A DNA stretch of 64,000 nucleotides from Scatophagus argus (GCF_020382885.2 NC_058497.1:23552330-23616329); one strand, 5' to 3'. Positions 28,701-45,021 are shown, counted from the stretch's first letter. Numbers and translations are program-made. The notes: generated by a model from the sequence alone, not told the origin.

Positions 28701-31684
28701 CCACGGCGACTCTAACGTGGACGAGGGATGCAGTCCCTTCACAAGATATCTGGTGACAGCCCTGTGACACTCCTCTGTCCTTTGTTTGCTCAGCCTCTTC
28801 CTGGCAGCCGGTGTGAAGGAGGCTGTGACAGCAGACACCACAGCTTCTTTCACGTTACTGTCGGTTGCAACACAGGGAGAACCTCCTGTAGGACGGGGAA
28901 AAAATGACCCACCAGTCTGAACTGATATATAACGATACCTAACACTCGCTTTACTTACTGCATGACCACAAGCAATGATTATTTTCATTACTGAGAAACT
29001 TGTTCAGTCTGAAAAAAGGTCATTTTTTTATTCTATCCAAGCAACAGCCTAAAATGCCAAAATATTCTCTAAAATGTCAACTAGTTCGCTACAAGTCTCT
29101 GATTTACACTTACGAGCAACCAGGCTGCTGGTGATTATCTCCATGCACACCGAACCCCAGACTTCCTCTGCATTTACTTCTCCAGTGAAGGACTCCGGCA
29201 GGCCCTGGATCTCAATCCCTGCACAATATGTACGAGAATTACTGATACTGCTTTTAAATAACAAATACTTTGTTTTTGTGATTTGTGATATTTAACTCCA
29301 GGTGCATGTACCGATGCAGATACCAAAATATACTCACCTGCCATGTTGAAAATCCCCTTCTGATAAAGATCCATCATGATGACAGATGGGCGGTCGTGAT
29401 TCGTAAGAGCCTCAAAGTGGAGGTAAGCCTGAAGCACTTCCATGCCACAGGGAGACCTGTCACCTACCGTCCGTTCCAGCACCTCCACCACTGCACCATC
29501 AGCAGTGTGATTCTAACAAAATGGGAAGCAGACGGAGATTAGCATTTTTAGCCAATCATCTAAGTAAACTGAAAATAAATAAATAAAACAATTTCTACTT
29601 TCTTGAAATACAGGAACCTTGACTGAGTCTCGCAGAAGCAAGCAAAGCTGCAGACTTAGGATTATGTGGTTGTTGTAATTGTGAACACCGCCGCTCCACT
29701 CCTGATAATGGTAGACCAGTTCACAATCTGGACACTTTTTGAAAAATGTGGAATAATCTGGAAAACATAAAAAGATGTCTTAAAGGGTCTGAAAAAATGA
29801 CAACAACAGGAGACCGTGAGGTGTAATACGGGCACATTTGTAGACAAACCTTCCATCACTCCCGTTAAAGTAATGACCCTCGCTTTGTTGGTGATCAGCA
29901 CTGGCTCCGTTAAGGAAACCTGACCTGGGCAGTCTTGGCAGGCGGTTTCAGCTGGAGCCAGATGCTTTGACAAGTGTATTTCAGACTCAGCCTGGGTGAC
30001 GCTCTCTGGAATCGTGGAGGGCAACTTTTTTTGGTTGTAAATGTACTTCGCCATTTGTTTTAGTCCTTCTTCGCCAAGTGGAATCACAGTTCCAGCTGAC
30101 TTTTCTGTGGACGTTTCTGCGGGTGAGTCCTCCATCAGTTCAGCAATTCTGAGTGGTACGTCTCCTTTGGCATCTGAGGAAAACAACTCTTTGTTGGACT
30201 GGAAGAGATACCATTTAGCTATGCTTTTGTGCAGGCAGGAAATTCTCCCTCGTATACAATCGCAGTGCCACAACCTTCCCTTCATATTATATGTCACAAA
30301 TAATCTCCCTGACTTGCTGTACAGTGACCCTTTGGGCTCAAACACAGACAAGTACAGACAATGACTTCCACCAAGATCCACGAGAGAAACGAGCGGCGCT
30401 GAGGTCTGAGCTGCGTGGTCATGATAGTGAAGGCACTTGGCCTTCATGTCCTTGCCGATCAGTTTATTGGCAACCAGTTCCTCCAGCACAGCAGGCTTCA
30501 AGTCTTCCGTGCTTGCATGAGTAAAACAAAAGTCAACTGACCGCAGATGGGGACACTGGCTATCAGGCAAGCCGCTCCTCCTTTGAAAATCTGAAATAAC
30601 CTTGCACCGATCTTCTTCGCAAATCATTTTGTGTGTGTCACCTGACTTCTTTTTAATGACATGAACTGGTACGGCAGTGGCCTTGTAAGACTTTGCTACA
30701 GCGTACACCCCGTTATGAGAATCAACACACTGACTTTTGAGATGGTCTTTGGCCGTTATGTCCTTTTCGGAAATTAAGTGTTTCCTGAGTTTATGTTTCC
30801 TTAGATTTTTTTTATGCAAGTGCAGATTGCACATTGGACATTTGATCTTTCTCCGTACTGTACTGAATATTGGACCTCTTTGCTTCACCGGGTTGTCTGT
30901 TAAAGTACAGAGGTGGACTACTGGTGTTGTTGGCTGGACAGGAGGGTCAGGTGGAACAGCAGGAGGGACAGATGTAGTTGTGAGTTCAATGAGGTGGCAA
31001 GCTGAGGCAGCCTGCTGCTGGTCTGCTGAGGATTCTGGTTTAACGGGGTGGTCAGGTGAAGCACGACGCTGGTCTGCTGTGGGTTTTGGCTGAGCAGGTG
31101 GCTTGGGTGGAGCAGGACCCTGTCCCAATGTGATAATCTGCTGCAAAGGGGGAGTGAGGCTGAGCAGAAGGATGGCAGGCTGGGAGACAGTGGTAGCTGA
31201 CTGAGCAGGAGTCTCAGGTGGAGCAGCAGACTGGCTGCCCTTTGCAGCTGTTGATGAACTTTGCATTTTTACACATTTGTCCATGTGAATTTCAAACTGC
31301 TTCCGAGTTATAATTGTCTTTGCACAATACGGACAATGAAAATGTCGTTCTCCTCTGCATTGCAGCTGACAAGAATGAATATCAAACTCTGCAAGGAGAA
31401 AACAAAACTCATTAAAAGTGGATGTAACGCCACAGGAGAGCAGCTTTGTGCCACTTACTGGATAAATGATCAGTGTGTGTTTCAGGTTCAGGTGGCAGTT
31501 CTGACCTCCGTGCTTTAACGCCCTCATTCTGTGGATTTCTATATGTGTCCAAACACTTGCATAGTCTCCTTTTGGCTTGTAGACGGACGGCTGGCAGAAG
31601 GGACAGTGGTACAGCTTGCACTCTTTGCACACGTCCAGACGCATGCGGCCATCTGAACGCCTGCGCACTGTCACATGCAAGTTC
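25716..31684 (-). CDS. Composite gene: HMGXB3-like zinc/SWIM module joined to a hAT (ZBED1-like) transposase body
   Basis: Twelve minus-strand exons join without a stop: 31684-31506, 31388-29850, 29757-29618, 29512-29338, 29218-29114, 28885-28696, 28607-28060, 27950-27806, 27723-27492, 26848-26720, 26272-26183 and 26084-25716, giving about 1279 residues. The start exon is not identified. Residues about 1-100 hold Cys/His clusters (VCKECKLYHCPFCQP, HFHCPYC...HMDKC). A proline-rich linker follows, then CPMCNLHLHKKNLRKH and a SWIM-type CxC(x6)CxH in WHCDCIRGRISCLHKSIAKW. About 573-712 resembles HMGXB3 (CPDCELVYHYQEWSGGVHN, LQAYLHFEALTNHD). From about 713 on it is hAT-like: YLVKGLHPSSTLESPWF, CDCWTS, VQTRWTSLYLMVERF and the C-terminal dimerisation region (ASSTPHERAFSTAG). 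No BED finger is seen. The CxxH motif reads CFAQ and the usual TDN reads ADT, so transposition activity is doubtful. Likely a nuclear DNA- or chromatin-binding protein, by inference only. Confidence 0.75.
26285..26590. repeat. Two adjacent fish interspersed-repeat fragments in an intron
   Basis: A short (GGAAA)n run is followed by a block with AACGAAATTTGTTCTCTGCA, CGCCCGGGGAGCAGTG and GGTACCTTGCTCAAGGGTAC, a sequence type repeated widely in fish genomes. The following block, with ATCAGAATCAGAATCAG and CCTTTATTTATCCCC, looks like the tail of another dispersed element, perhaps a LINE or SINE. Families are not assigned with certainty. Confidence 0.5.
27115..27383. repeat. Fish ATTAATCG-type element, full-length-looking but diverged
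   Basis: It starts CTGCAACTATTTTGAGTCAA and ends TAATTGTTAGTTGCTGCAAT, so the ends are inverted copies built on GTTAGTTGC/CTGCAACTA. The inside carries short phrases such as GATTAATCCACAATGAAA, typical of this common fish element. It lies in an intron of the hAT-derived gene. Non-coding. Confidence 0.6.
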
Positions 31685-31689
31685 CTACA

Positions 31690-32476
31690 GGGAAAGATGG
31701 GAAAACTCAACACTGCAACAGCACAAATACAAATAATTACACACATCACAAACTGAATTTTGTTTGAACATAAAATACATTTATCTAGTTTATGTCAATT
31801 TGTTCTCTGTTGTACGGAAGTCAGCATAAGGTTTCATGTTTGATTGGTTTGGGTTAGAGGTGTGGTTATTTCACGTTTAATGCCTAGCTTGTTTAATGCC
31901 TTAGTGAGAATCTTTTGGTTAACATTTTTGGTCTTAAGAGACTGTGTTATGTTCCCAGCTGTTTAACTTATCACACTGTGACAGAATTACTTGTTGAAAT
32001 TACCTTAATTTCTTTTAAATAAGTGAACAATAGAACACGACATCTCGACATGAAAACGTTGTCAAAACACGACCGTACAAACACGCACCACAGGCAAATA
32101 TCTCTGCAAGACAGAAGGAGCTTTGCTGCCGACATACCGCGTTTTGTCTCCCTCTTTCGCATGTTCACAAACTGAAAGACAGTTTCTCAGGTTTGAAACT
32201 GTGTTTAAAATAATATTCAGCCTGTCTGACTACGCTGGTTTTGGAAAAAGACCTCGTCCAACATGGCACAGATGCCCCCCCCCCCAAAAAACTGCAAAAT
32301 GTCCCCTTTTTGAATTGTTTAACTATAATAGTATTTTCACAAATGTGCAAATAGGTTTCAAACGGCATTAGGGCTTTTATTTAAAATGTCTAACACGCTT
32401 TCACGACAGCAAAAGCTGCAAAAACACAGGATAAGTCCCTCAGTGGTGTTTGTTTACTTTGGTTTTATCTGCCATA
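31690..32476 (-). other. 5' side of the hAT-derived gene, with a candidate leader exon
   Basis: Upstream of the first recognised exon lies AT-rich DNA with one notable site. On the minus strand a Met at 32168 opens MNMRKRETKR, followed by a good donor CGCG/GTATGT at 32138/32137. Its phase does not fit the exon starting at 31684, so it is either non-coding leader or is joined through an exon I cannot see. An in-frame Met (in RMRLDVCKEC) inside the 31684 exon could also serve as start. Confidence 0.3.
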
Positions 32477-32592
32477 ATGGACGCTAACTTCAGTGTCGTT
32501 CTGACAGCTAACGTTAGCTCGCTGGCGGCTGACATCTCGGTTAGCTTGGACCATCTGTCTCGTACCATCACCACTGCTGAGGACCGTGAGGT
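32477..32592 (+). CDS. Orphan 5' coding-like exon, 38 residues then a splice donor
   Basis: An ATG at 32477 in CpG-rich DNA opens a frame starting MDANFSVVLTANVSSLAADI. It reaches GAG/GTACAA, a possible donor, about 115 bases on; without splicing the frame runs to 32731. I recognise no family and found no matching downstream exon before EXOSC5 starts. It may be the first exon of an unrecognised gene, an alternative 5' exon, or chance. The bases GCTAACGTTAGC inside are a common fish palindrome, which weakens the coding case. Confidence 0.2.
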
Positions 32593-33119
32593 ACAACCAC
32601 AACCGAGAAGTGTTAATCGTGTATTTGGAGTACATCTCGGTGTAACTCCTCTCACCCTTCAACACGCCCAGAAAGCGGCTCTCGCGCCCCCGTCGTCTCA
32701 CCACACGCCCCGCACGCCTGCGCCATCTTGACTGGGCGTCATTGAAGTTGTGCGGTACGTGTTGCAGTTTCTGCAGCCCTGAGATCCGCCTGCCAGGCAA
32801 CTCCTCCTTCCAGATCCCCCCTCCAACTCCCATATTTAAAACTTTATTAATAACACATTGATTTTACAATGCAAGTAACCACAGTCCATAATTTATAAGG
32901 AAATAAAATAAAATAACCCCACTAAAAACACCAGCAGAAATTTAAAAATGCACAATACAGAAATTAAAAACGGCTTCAAACATTGCAAACCACCTCGAAT
33001 CACTTGTAAAACTATGACCCACACGATGATTATATTTAAAAGAGAGTTTGTCGTCAACAAGTTTTCAATAAGTTCAATAAGGTTAAAATTAAACCAATTT
33101 GCCGCCTCTTTTATGTCAT

Positions 33120-33197
33120 CAGTAAGGGCCCCAAATGGCAAAACAGATTACGTCACTCGCCCGCGACCAACTGATCTTCCAGCGCGAGAGCAGCACG
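33120..33197 (+). promoter_or_regulatory. EXOSC5 promoter-proximal region
   Basis: The bases before the EXOSC5 start codon change from AT-rich to CpG-containing (CACTCGCCCGCGACC) at about 33150. Inference: transcription start and short leader. No TATA box is seen at the expected distance. Confidence 0.35.
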
Positions 33198-35500
33198 ATG
33201 GAAGTGTGCGGCTCCTCAAATGTTTCTCTGAGAGAGTTTGGTAGTGAACTGAGCCTGCTGTCTCGACCTGACGGTTCAGCGTCCTTCATCCAAGGTAACA
33301 ACGCCGGATCCGGAACCGGCTGCGAAAGGCAGATTGTAGAGCCGCACTGTAACGTCGGGCAGAGCTCCTAGCACAGAAGTCAGCCGAGATGTTGGATGGT
33401 GTATACTTACGTTTAAAGCAGAGGTTCTGAATACCGAAAATTCCTCTTCTGCCGTTGCGTTCAAACACTGTTAATAGTTGGTTTAAACTATATTATGGTT
33501 TTATTTTTGTTGGCGTCTAGCTGGTGGGTGTGTACAGAGTAAAACCACAATAGTAATGAGATTCACAGTAGTAGCGATGTGACATTTCCACCCTCCAAAC
33601 ACCCACCAGATCAGCTGGTCACTTAATCTGTTTTCATTGTTTTTGATTGTTCTGTAGTCGCCAACAACCGAGATATTCCATCTGCAGTGGATCACAAACC
33701 ATAATGTCCCCATCTGGATCCATAATGTATCCTCTGTTGAATAATGTCTTCTTTTGTTCTCATGTGAAAGGAGACACAAGTGTGTTGGCTGGAGTGTATG
33801 GACCAGCCGAGGTCAAAGTCAGCAAGGAAATCTACGACCGGGCAACACTGGAGGTGCTGGTACAGCCCAAAGTGGGACTGCCAAGTCAGTGGTTGTCTGT
33901 TGTTGTCTCATCAGTCCTCAGCATTGTCTGATTTGTACCTGAGGGTTTTTTTAATTGCAGCACAGGCAGGAAAAGACATTTTGTTTAATTTTCATTTAAT
34001 GTATTTGTGCAGACGTGAAATATTTAATGTTTGTATATTTGACACAGAACGGGCTGTATACTGTAGTCACAATGCAGTGCTGATATTTGGAGATATAAAA
34101 TATACATAAAAGGGAAGTTTACCTAAAAATCTTGAGGGGAAAATGAGGAGTATGAAGGAGGAATGAATTTGGCGAGTTTTTGGACTCTTAACTGCTTGTG
34201 CAGACTAAAAGCTGCTGTACCACAACACACCTCAAGGTGGAACAAGTGAGGCAGCTGGAATCAAGCGCGTGTCCCATCGTGTGTTTATTTTCCAGGTGTA
34301 CGGGAGAGATCACAAGAGCAGTGTGTGCGAGAGACCTGTGAGGCGTCTCTGCTCTTGTCACTCCATCCTCGCTCGTCCCTCACTCTCATCCTTCAGGTGT
34401 TACACGACGATGGCTCGGTATCCTTCGGTAAAACTGTCCCGTGGCGTTGTGCCGTGAGGTCTGCTGTTAATAGGACACTGAAGTGGTGTTTCTTGGCGTG
34501 TGTTCTTCCTTACCCGTTGTTCAGCTCTTGTCCTGCTTTTTGAATGCTGCCTGCATGGCTCTTATGGACGCAGGCCTGCCGATGAGCTGTCTGTTCTGTG
34601 GGGTGACCTGCGCCATCGACACTGACGGTCAGATCATCACAGACCCCACTGCAGCTCAGGAGAAGGTAAACCTGAGACTTGTGTCCAACACCCCAAAAAA
34701 AGCACTTTTGAGGCTGACTACATCAGGTGTCGTCTGTTAAAGTCCTCATGGGACACAATAAGTCACACGTAGAAACATGTTAAAGGGTCAGCTACCAGTT
34801 TCCTGACAGGACTGACTGGCTTTGGATTTGTAGAAAATTGCACTGAAATAAAGTCAAATGATGCAGAAGATTCAAGGGAAAAAGTCCCAACACTGACAAC
34901 CAAAATTTCACATTTTAATGCGTCATAACAGAATAAGTGAACTAAAGTGAACATCAGAGATTGATGGTTGACTTTACTTTTTACCAAAAGTCTGTTGCAC
35001 ACCAGCAGGCTGTTCGCATGTCCTTGCAGTCCACTCGGCACCGACGTGACCCTCACTGAACTTGTTCCCGTCTGATTCTGTACTCACCAGGAAAGTCGAG
35101 CTTTGATGACCTTTGCTATCGACAGTACCGAACGCAGAGTAATGATGTCATCAACCAAAGGATCATTTTCAGTTCACGAGGTCAGTAAATAAATGAGCCA
35201 GTGTTTTTGTTTTCCACACACACCGCAGCATTGTTAAACGCGGGTTGGACGTGGAATAGAGCTGCGTTCAGCTCTGTCAGTGATCTGCTTCAGGGCTGAT
35301 GATGATGATGATGATGATGCACGGCGTTCTTCAGGTTCTGTGTGTGGCCATGCTGCAGACGTTTCATGTTTTCAGGCTGAGTTTCTGCTTTTGTTCTTGT
35401 GCAGCTGCAGCAGTGTATCGCAGTCAGTCAGAAAGCATCAGAGAAGATCTTCCACTTCTACAGAGACTCTGTCAGGCGGCGATACTCCAAAACGCTCTGA
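33198..35500 (+). CDS. exosc5: EXOSC5 (RRP46), RNA exosome ring subunit
   Basis: EXOSC5 is one of six RNase PH-fold subunits that form the catalytically inactive barrel of the RNA exosome, which degrades and trims RNA 3'-to-5' in nucleus and cytoplasm. Six phase-compatible exons: 33198-33294, 33771-33884, 34296-34417, 34525-34665, 35091-35180 and 35405-35500, giving 219 residues (human 235). Strong matches to human: [55 protein letters not shown] and [13 protein letters not shown]. The final exon codes [19 protein letters not shown] then [12 protein letters not shown]. The protein is shorter than human only at its N-terminus, which reads [19 protein letters not shown]. It keeps the same neighbours as in human (BCKDHA and TMEM91), apart from the transposon-derived gene upstream. 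Confidence 0.95.
35298..35319. repeat. (GAT)n microsatellite in the last EXOSC5 intron
   Basis: About seven perfect GAT units, some 85 bases before the acceptor of the last EXOSC5 exon. Confidence 0.85.
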
Positions 35501-35797
35501 GGACACATTCAAAGCAGCAGTGTTCTTCTTTTCTAGTCCTTTTTTTTCTTAATGTATATGAAAATGCAGATGTTGGGCTGCCTGTGTTTCAGCTGGGTTA
35601 GGGGTGAGGTGAGTGCGTTTAGCAGGAAGTGGTGTGAAAAGACACACACACTGAACTGTGAGTCGGGGTGCAAAATAAAAAAGGAGGGAAGACGAATGTC
35701 AAACAAGTGCATTTATTGGGATTCACTGATTCAGTTTAATATTTACATGTAATATAAGGATGTGAACTGGGGAAACAACTGAATAACCCTTGTACTA

Positions 35798-35803
35798 ATA
35801 AAA
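35798..35803 (+). terminator. Candidate EXOSC5 polyadenylation signal
   Basis: AATAAA about 300 bases after the EXOSC5 stop codon, followed by T/G-rich sequence (CTTGTTTGCC). This fits a short 3' UTR. Confidence 0.5.
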
Positions 35804-35819
35804 CTTGTTTGCCGCAATC

Positions 35820-37602
35820 TTTGACCTTTACTGACTCGCAGTTGTCCACTTCATTGTGTCCACCAAATCTGGACAGCATGACCAGTCTAGACAATAGACA
35901 TTAAACGACTAATTAACTCGGCTGTAATGACTACAAAGTGTCCAGTGGAGGCGGGATGGTTCAGGATCGTCAGGACTTCAACGTGGCCGCTGACGGGGGT
36001 TAAGACGCTGACATCACAGGTGTGTCTACAAATACACGCACAGTGACCGAAATCTATCGTCAGTCTCGATACAACACTGGGTCTGCAGAAAACAGAAGTA
36101 TTTGACGTATTGATGTAGTTCAGCTGTGGACTCTATCAAAACTATACATCTAAATAGAAAATGTCACCTTTCACCATTTTATTTTAAATATTAATAGGAG
36201 TTCCCTTATTCACAGTTTTATAAATGGCACATTTAAGCTCAAACCAATATGGCGAGAGTTTTATTTTTTTCCTCTTTCGTCAAAGCGGCGTCAACTCAGG
36301 GCCAAATGAAGGAGGTGATGGAAGCTCGAAGCAGGTTCACACACGACAAACTGCAAACTCGCCATGCAGGTTTGTGCTGACTTGACCGAAAAGGAGGTTT
36401 TACTGACTCATGCATCACGTGGCTCAGCACTGGTGGTCTGGTTAGGCTCTTTTTAGCGACATATTTACCCGTTTGCTCATTTGAACAAAGTGCTTGTTCA
36501 CATAAGTTTGAGTAGAAAGCTTTAAAACTTTGTCGTACTGCACAAAGCTGAAGGACTTCCAGTGTGGAAAAGGCAGAGTCTGTATTTGGGAAGCGTGGGG
36601 TGGCAGCCTGTATGCTTCTATTAACGGAACAGCTCATAAAAGGATCATCCTTAAGAGTTTCTTCCATATTTTTTTTGGCACTTTTCCTTGCAGGTCCACA
36701 CCTCCGTGTCATCGTCTCCCAGCACCGTATATACAGATGCAGCTCCTTTACTTCTATATCTAGAGCCAGCGTTTCACATCACCACCCTGCGTTTCCTTTG
36801 AACAATCCACTATATGTGTTTATTTTCTTATATAATGGCACAAACGTATTTTTCATTTAAGTTTGTGTGTATTTCTACATAAAGACTCAACTTGACATAA
36901 ACAAAGCAGAATCAGCTTTTTCTGCAGGGAAACAATGAGTGTCTCTGACTGTGAAATCAGGACTGGTTGATGGAGGTTCCTGTGACAGCGTTTTCCTGTG
37001 TGGTCCATCACTCCGGCCAGAGGCGCAGCTACAGATTCTGGGTTGTTGCTTGGGGCCCCCTCATAGATGTTTTGTTTTTAAAATAAAGCTCTGGTGCCCT
37101 GAAGCCAGCTTTCACCCCCACAGCACGCTCCATCAGGATTCTGCCGCCGCTGCGTCCTTGCTGCAACCTTCTCATAAATCTGCAGACTCCATCGCTTTTG
37201 GCTCCTCCCAAACGTCCTCTCCCTCCTCCTCCTGCCTCTGGTTATTGTGACAGTGAAATCTACAGTGTTGTGATCACGTCTGCGTTTGTCGTCACAGTTT
37301 TTCTTTCTTTCTTCTTTTTTTTTTTTGCACTACGGTAATGTTTAACGTGATGACAGCACATACTAAAAGAAAGACACGTGACTCAAGACTGAAACAAAAC
37401 ACATTTACAGACTGGATGTTCTGCTTTCAGTGAGGAACGTCCTCGGTCCTGTTTTCACCGTCCGTTCTCTGCCTCGTGTAGATAAAAACTGCGGATGGGG
37501 TCGACGGAACAAACACTGGGCTTATTTGACATGTACGGGTGATGCGTTGGCATGTGTCGATGTGTTCGTGAAACGTGTGAGAGGTCGGCGCGGCAGCCGC
37601 CC
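35820..37602 (-). other. Spacer and probable TMEM91 3' UTR
   Basis: No coding exon is recognised between the EXOSC5 3' end and the TMEM91 stop codon. Candidate minus-strand AATAAA signals lie opposite 36178-36183 and 36260-36265, which would give TMEM91 a 3' UTR of about 1.3 kb. The rest is AT-rich DNA with a T run near 37315-37325. Confidence 0.45.
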
Positions 37603-42008
<4,406 letters not shown>

Positions 42009-45000
42009 CCCTCTGTTTTAATACCAGCGACACAACAGGCCACCGCATCAACAACCAAATGTAATCTACAAATCGGTCTGCGGAGCGTCTCCCTGAAGAG
42101 CGCCCGATGGGTTTATGCAAAGGCAGCTGCTTTGCTGGCTTTAGTATTTCAGTGATAATCCATCTTTAATCCTATTCTTCGATTTTTCTCTTATTATAGG
42201 CCTTGGTCCAGAGGCCACCAACACATGCCAGCTCAATGGCACAGTGAAATATCCTTAATGTGCCAGTGGTAGCCTCCGCCAGTGTGCTATGGGATGTGCT
42301 GAACTTGCGAAAGGGAGATTCAGGATCCTCTTCTCCTCACATGTCATTAGCTATTTGTTTCAGGGCTTGATTGCTCAGGGTTTGCGCCATGTCTTCCATT
42401 TCACATGACTGAATGTGTCAGTATTCATGAATATGCTAATGTCAGCCACTTTCTCTCTCATACAATATGGAAATGTCAATTCTGATGATGGAGGACCTTG
42501 ATTAGCCCCAGACAGACTAATGGAAATATCGGGCAATGGGATTTCGATATGATTTGCCTCTGTGAACTTTTGCAATAAAAAATAAAGTCTTAATCTAAGC
42601 ACAGTGTTGTCATTTTAGCATGAAATCATCAGACATCAATCCATCACCTTCAGCCGCTCCGAGTGGAAACGGCCAATGACTTGGGAAGTGAGAAATGATT
42701 TTAAGGAGAGCAGAAAAAATGGCTTTCAAACCGTCGTGAGATGCAGCTGCATGTTTGTTCCTCTGCAGGAGTCTGAAAAAAACAAAACAGTGCACTGCCT
42801 TATTAAAACAGGCCAAAGGCAGCAGGCCTTCAAATGACTGGACTGACGCACGCAGTGGGTTGTTTTGAAGCTCGAATATGCACAACCTCCAGCAGCAGTC
42901 AAACTAGTGGCACAATGAACGGATTGGGGCCATATTTGAGGGCAGTTAATCTGTAAGAGCAACGAGGCTCCAGAAATAGAATCCTATGGTGCACATCCGC
43001 AGGTCAGCAGTCCTGCCAACACGCCTGTTTCTCTGCCGTCGCCACAGGACGTGACAGCGATGAAAACAAAGTCCTCTGGTGTTGATTTGTGGCTGTGGGT
43101 TGCCGCTTGCCACGGCCTTCCTTCGGGACACGTATTTTTACTGTTCCCCCGTCCGCCTTAAGAGGGCTTCATTCATTACAGACGAGGAGTCGGGCAGCCC
43201 TCCATCCAGCTCTGCGACGAGGATCAGGAGGTCTGTTGAGAGACAAGGTCACACAGAATATTTAGACTCTAACTCTCTGCACATCCTGTCACTGAGGGTT
43301 GGGAGCTCCGAGGCTCCAGTCTGGGCCTCAGCCCTACCGTAAATTCACATCAGACATGAGCCCATTGAACCTTCACCAACTCCGACCTTCGCCACAGTGT
43401 CTCTGTCCTCAGGCGAGGCTGCCCTTTCAGTCAACACAGATCCTGGTTGGACAAATTGTCCTTAACAGGCTGACTAATATCAGAAATTCTGTAGATGAAA
43501 AGTTTTACAGAAGTCCAAAGTGAAGCTGATGCATCAATACAGATGCAGTTAATTAAATACATACTGTGATGTGGTAGAGCTGGCTTTTTGTGTATCAGCA
43601 CATGGTACTGTTAGCTTACGCTTTATTTATCAAGCAAAATCTGAGAACAAATTACACAGAAACAACAGTGAAACAAGACTATCGAGCCACACAAATTATT
43701 TATTGCTCACACAAGCACACTTATTGAAACTGTAAATATTTAAAGTTTAAATAAATAAAAATCAGTAAGCACAACGTTGAAATCCATCAGAGGAACGAGT
43801 GTGGTTTGCAGTACAGGAATACAAGTTACACAATAATAAGTACAGTGAAGTAAAGCAGTTGTCAGCGTGTTGAAGGATACGCATGCGTTGGGCTCAAATC
43901 AGACAGGACTTTTTCTGCTTTCTAGTTGTTTGTAGAAACCCCATCAGTGAGAGTAAAATATGTGTATTCATCCTAATGTTTGACATCAGTGGTGCAAGAT
44001 TGAAAACCTTCCTCTCCATGTTGGCCCACAGTCCACACTAAGATGATCATTAATGTTTGAAAAGCTTAGTATTCCAGTGACGTACCAGGAGTGTATAAAT
44101 CCAAAACCATTTGTGTCTCAACAAACAAAATGGAGACGAGAGTCGAAAACGTTCAGGGGCCGTCGGGACATTAAACCTACTGGCTCCTCTAACCTTCCCC
44201 TGTGATCACTCGTGTTCCACAGTCAGTACAGTCGACCACAGAGCGCAGATGGGGTTGTTAAGTTGTATTTACGTATTTTGTGTTGACTTCACAATCACAA
44301 CACATCGTTTCAATGCAGCGGTGCGGGAAATGCTGTCTGCCTACTTAACGTGGAGCATTTACGAGCCCCCACTCGAGTTATTTTCATTCTTTAGTCTGTA
44401 AGAAAATAAAGAGCCACAGTTAACTTAAAAGATTCATTGTAATCCATTGTCTCTGTGAAAATGAGTATGAGAATAAGACGGTCTCAGATATTATTCAGAC
44501 GTGTTTCCTACAGAGACATAAAACATGTGAAATGAGAACATGAAAATGGTGAATTTGGCTGAACTGAAATTGGTACAGAGAGCCAGAGTGGACAAAAAGG
44601 AGGTTTAACCAGCTGAGGTTGAAGAAGAAGGGATTTAGCCATTTGCCTGCTGTTCAGGCTGGATGTTAAACGATGACGTTAATTCACATGTGACTCACTT
44701 CATGTGCATATCTAAAATTAGCAGACGACTGAGTGTTGGAGAAAGTGACAGAAGATGGAAGAAGTCTCTGCATGTGTTGTGTGTTAAGGCTATCTTAATC
44801 ATAGTACTCATAGGCTTGAGATCAGTTCGACGAAAAGCTCGAACAATCGGGTGTCTTCATTCCTTCAGTCTGCTGCTTCACCGTGCAGAAACCCTGAGCT
44901 CCTCTTCCTCTGCACACACCCCCCTTTCAAGGAGGACTGGTGCCTCTCACACCGAACAAGCTGAGTGACGGTTCAACACACTGACGTCAGCTACAGCTCT

Positions 45001-45021
45001 GAGCACACCGCCACCCACTCG

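Noticed and set aside
31412-31630. Alternative frame through the first exon of the hAT-derived gene (72 residues)
   Set aside because: The other frame carries the Cys clusters matching a known family and continues in phase into the next exon; this one does not.
32465-32833. Minus-strand frame of 122 residues rich in Arg
   Set aside because: It lies in CpG-rich promoter-like DNA where Arg-rich frames arise by chance; no similarity or splice link.
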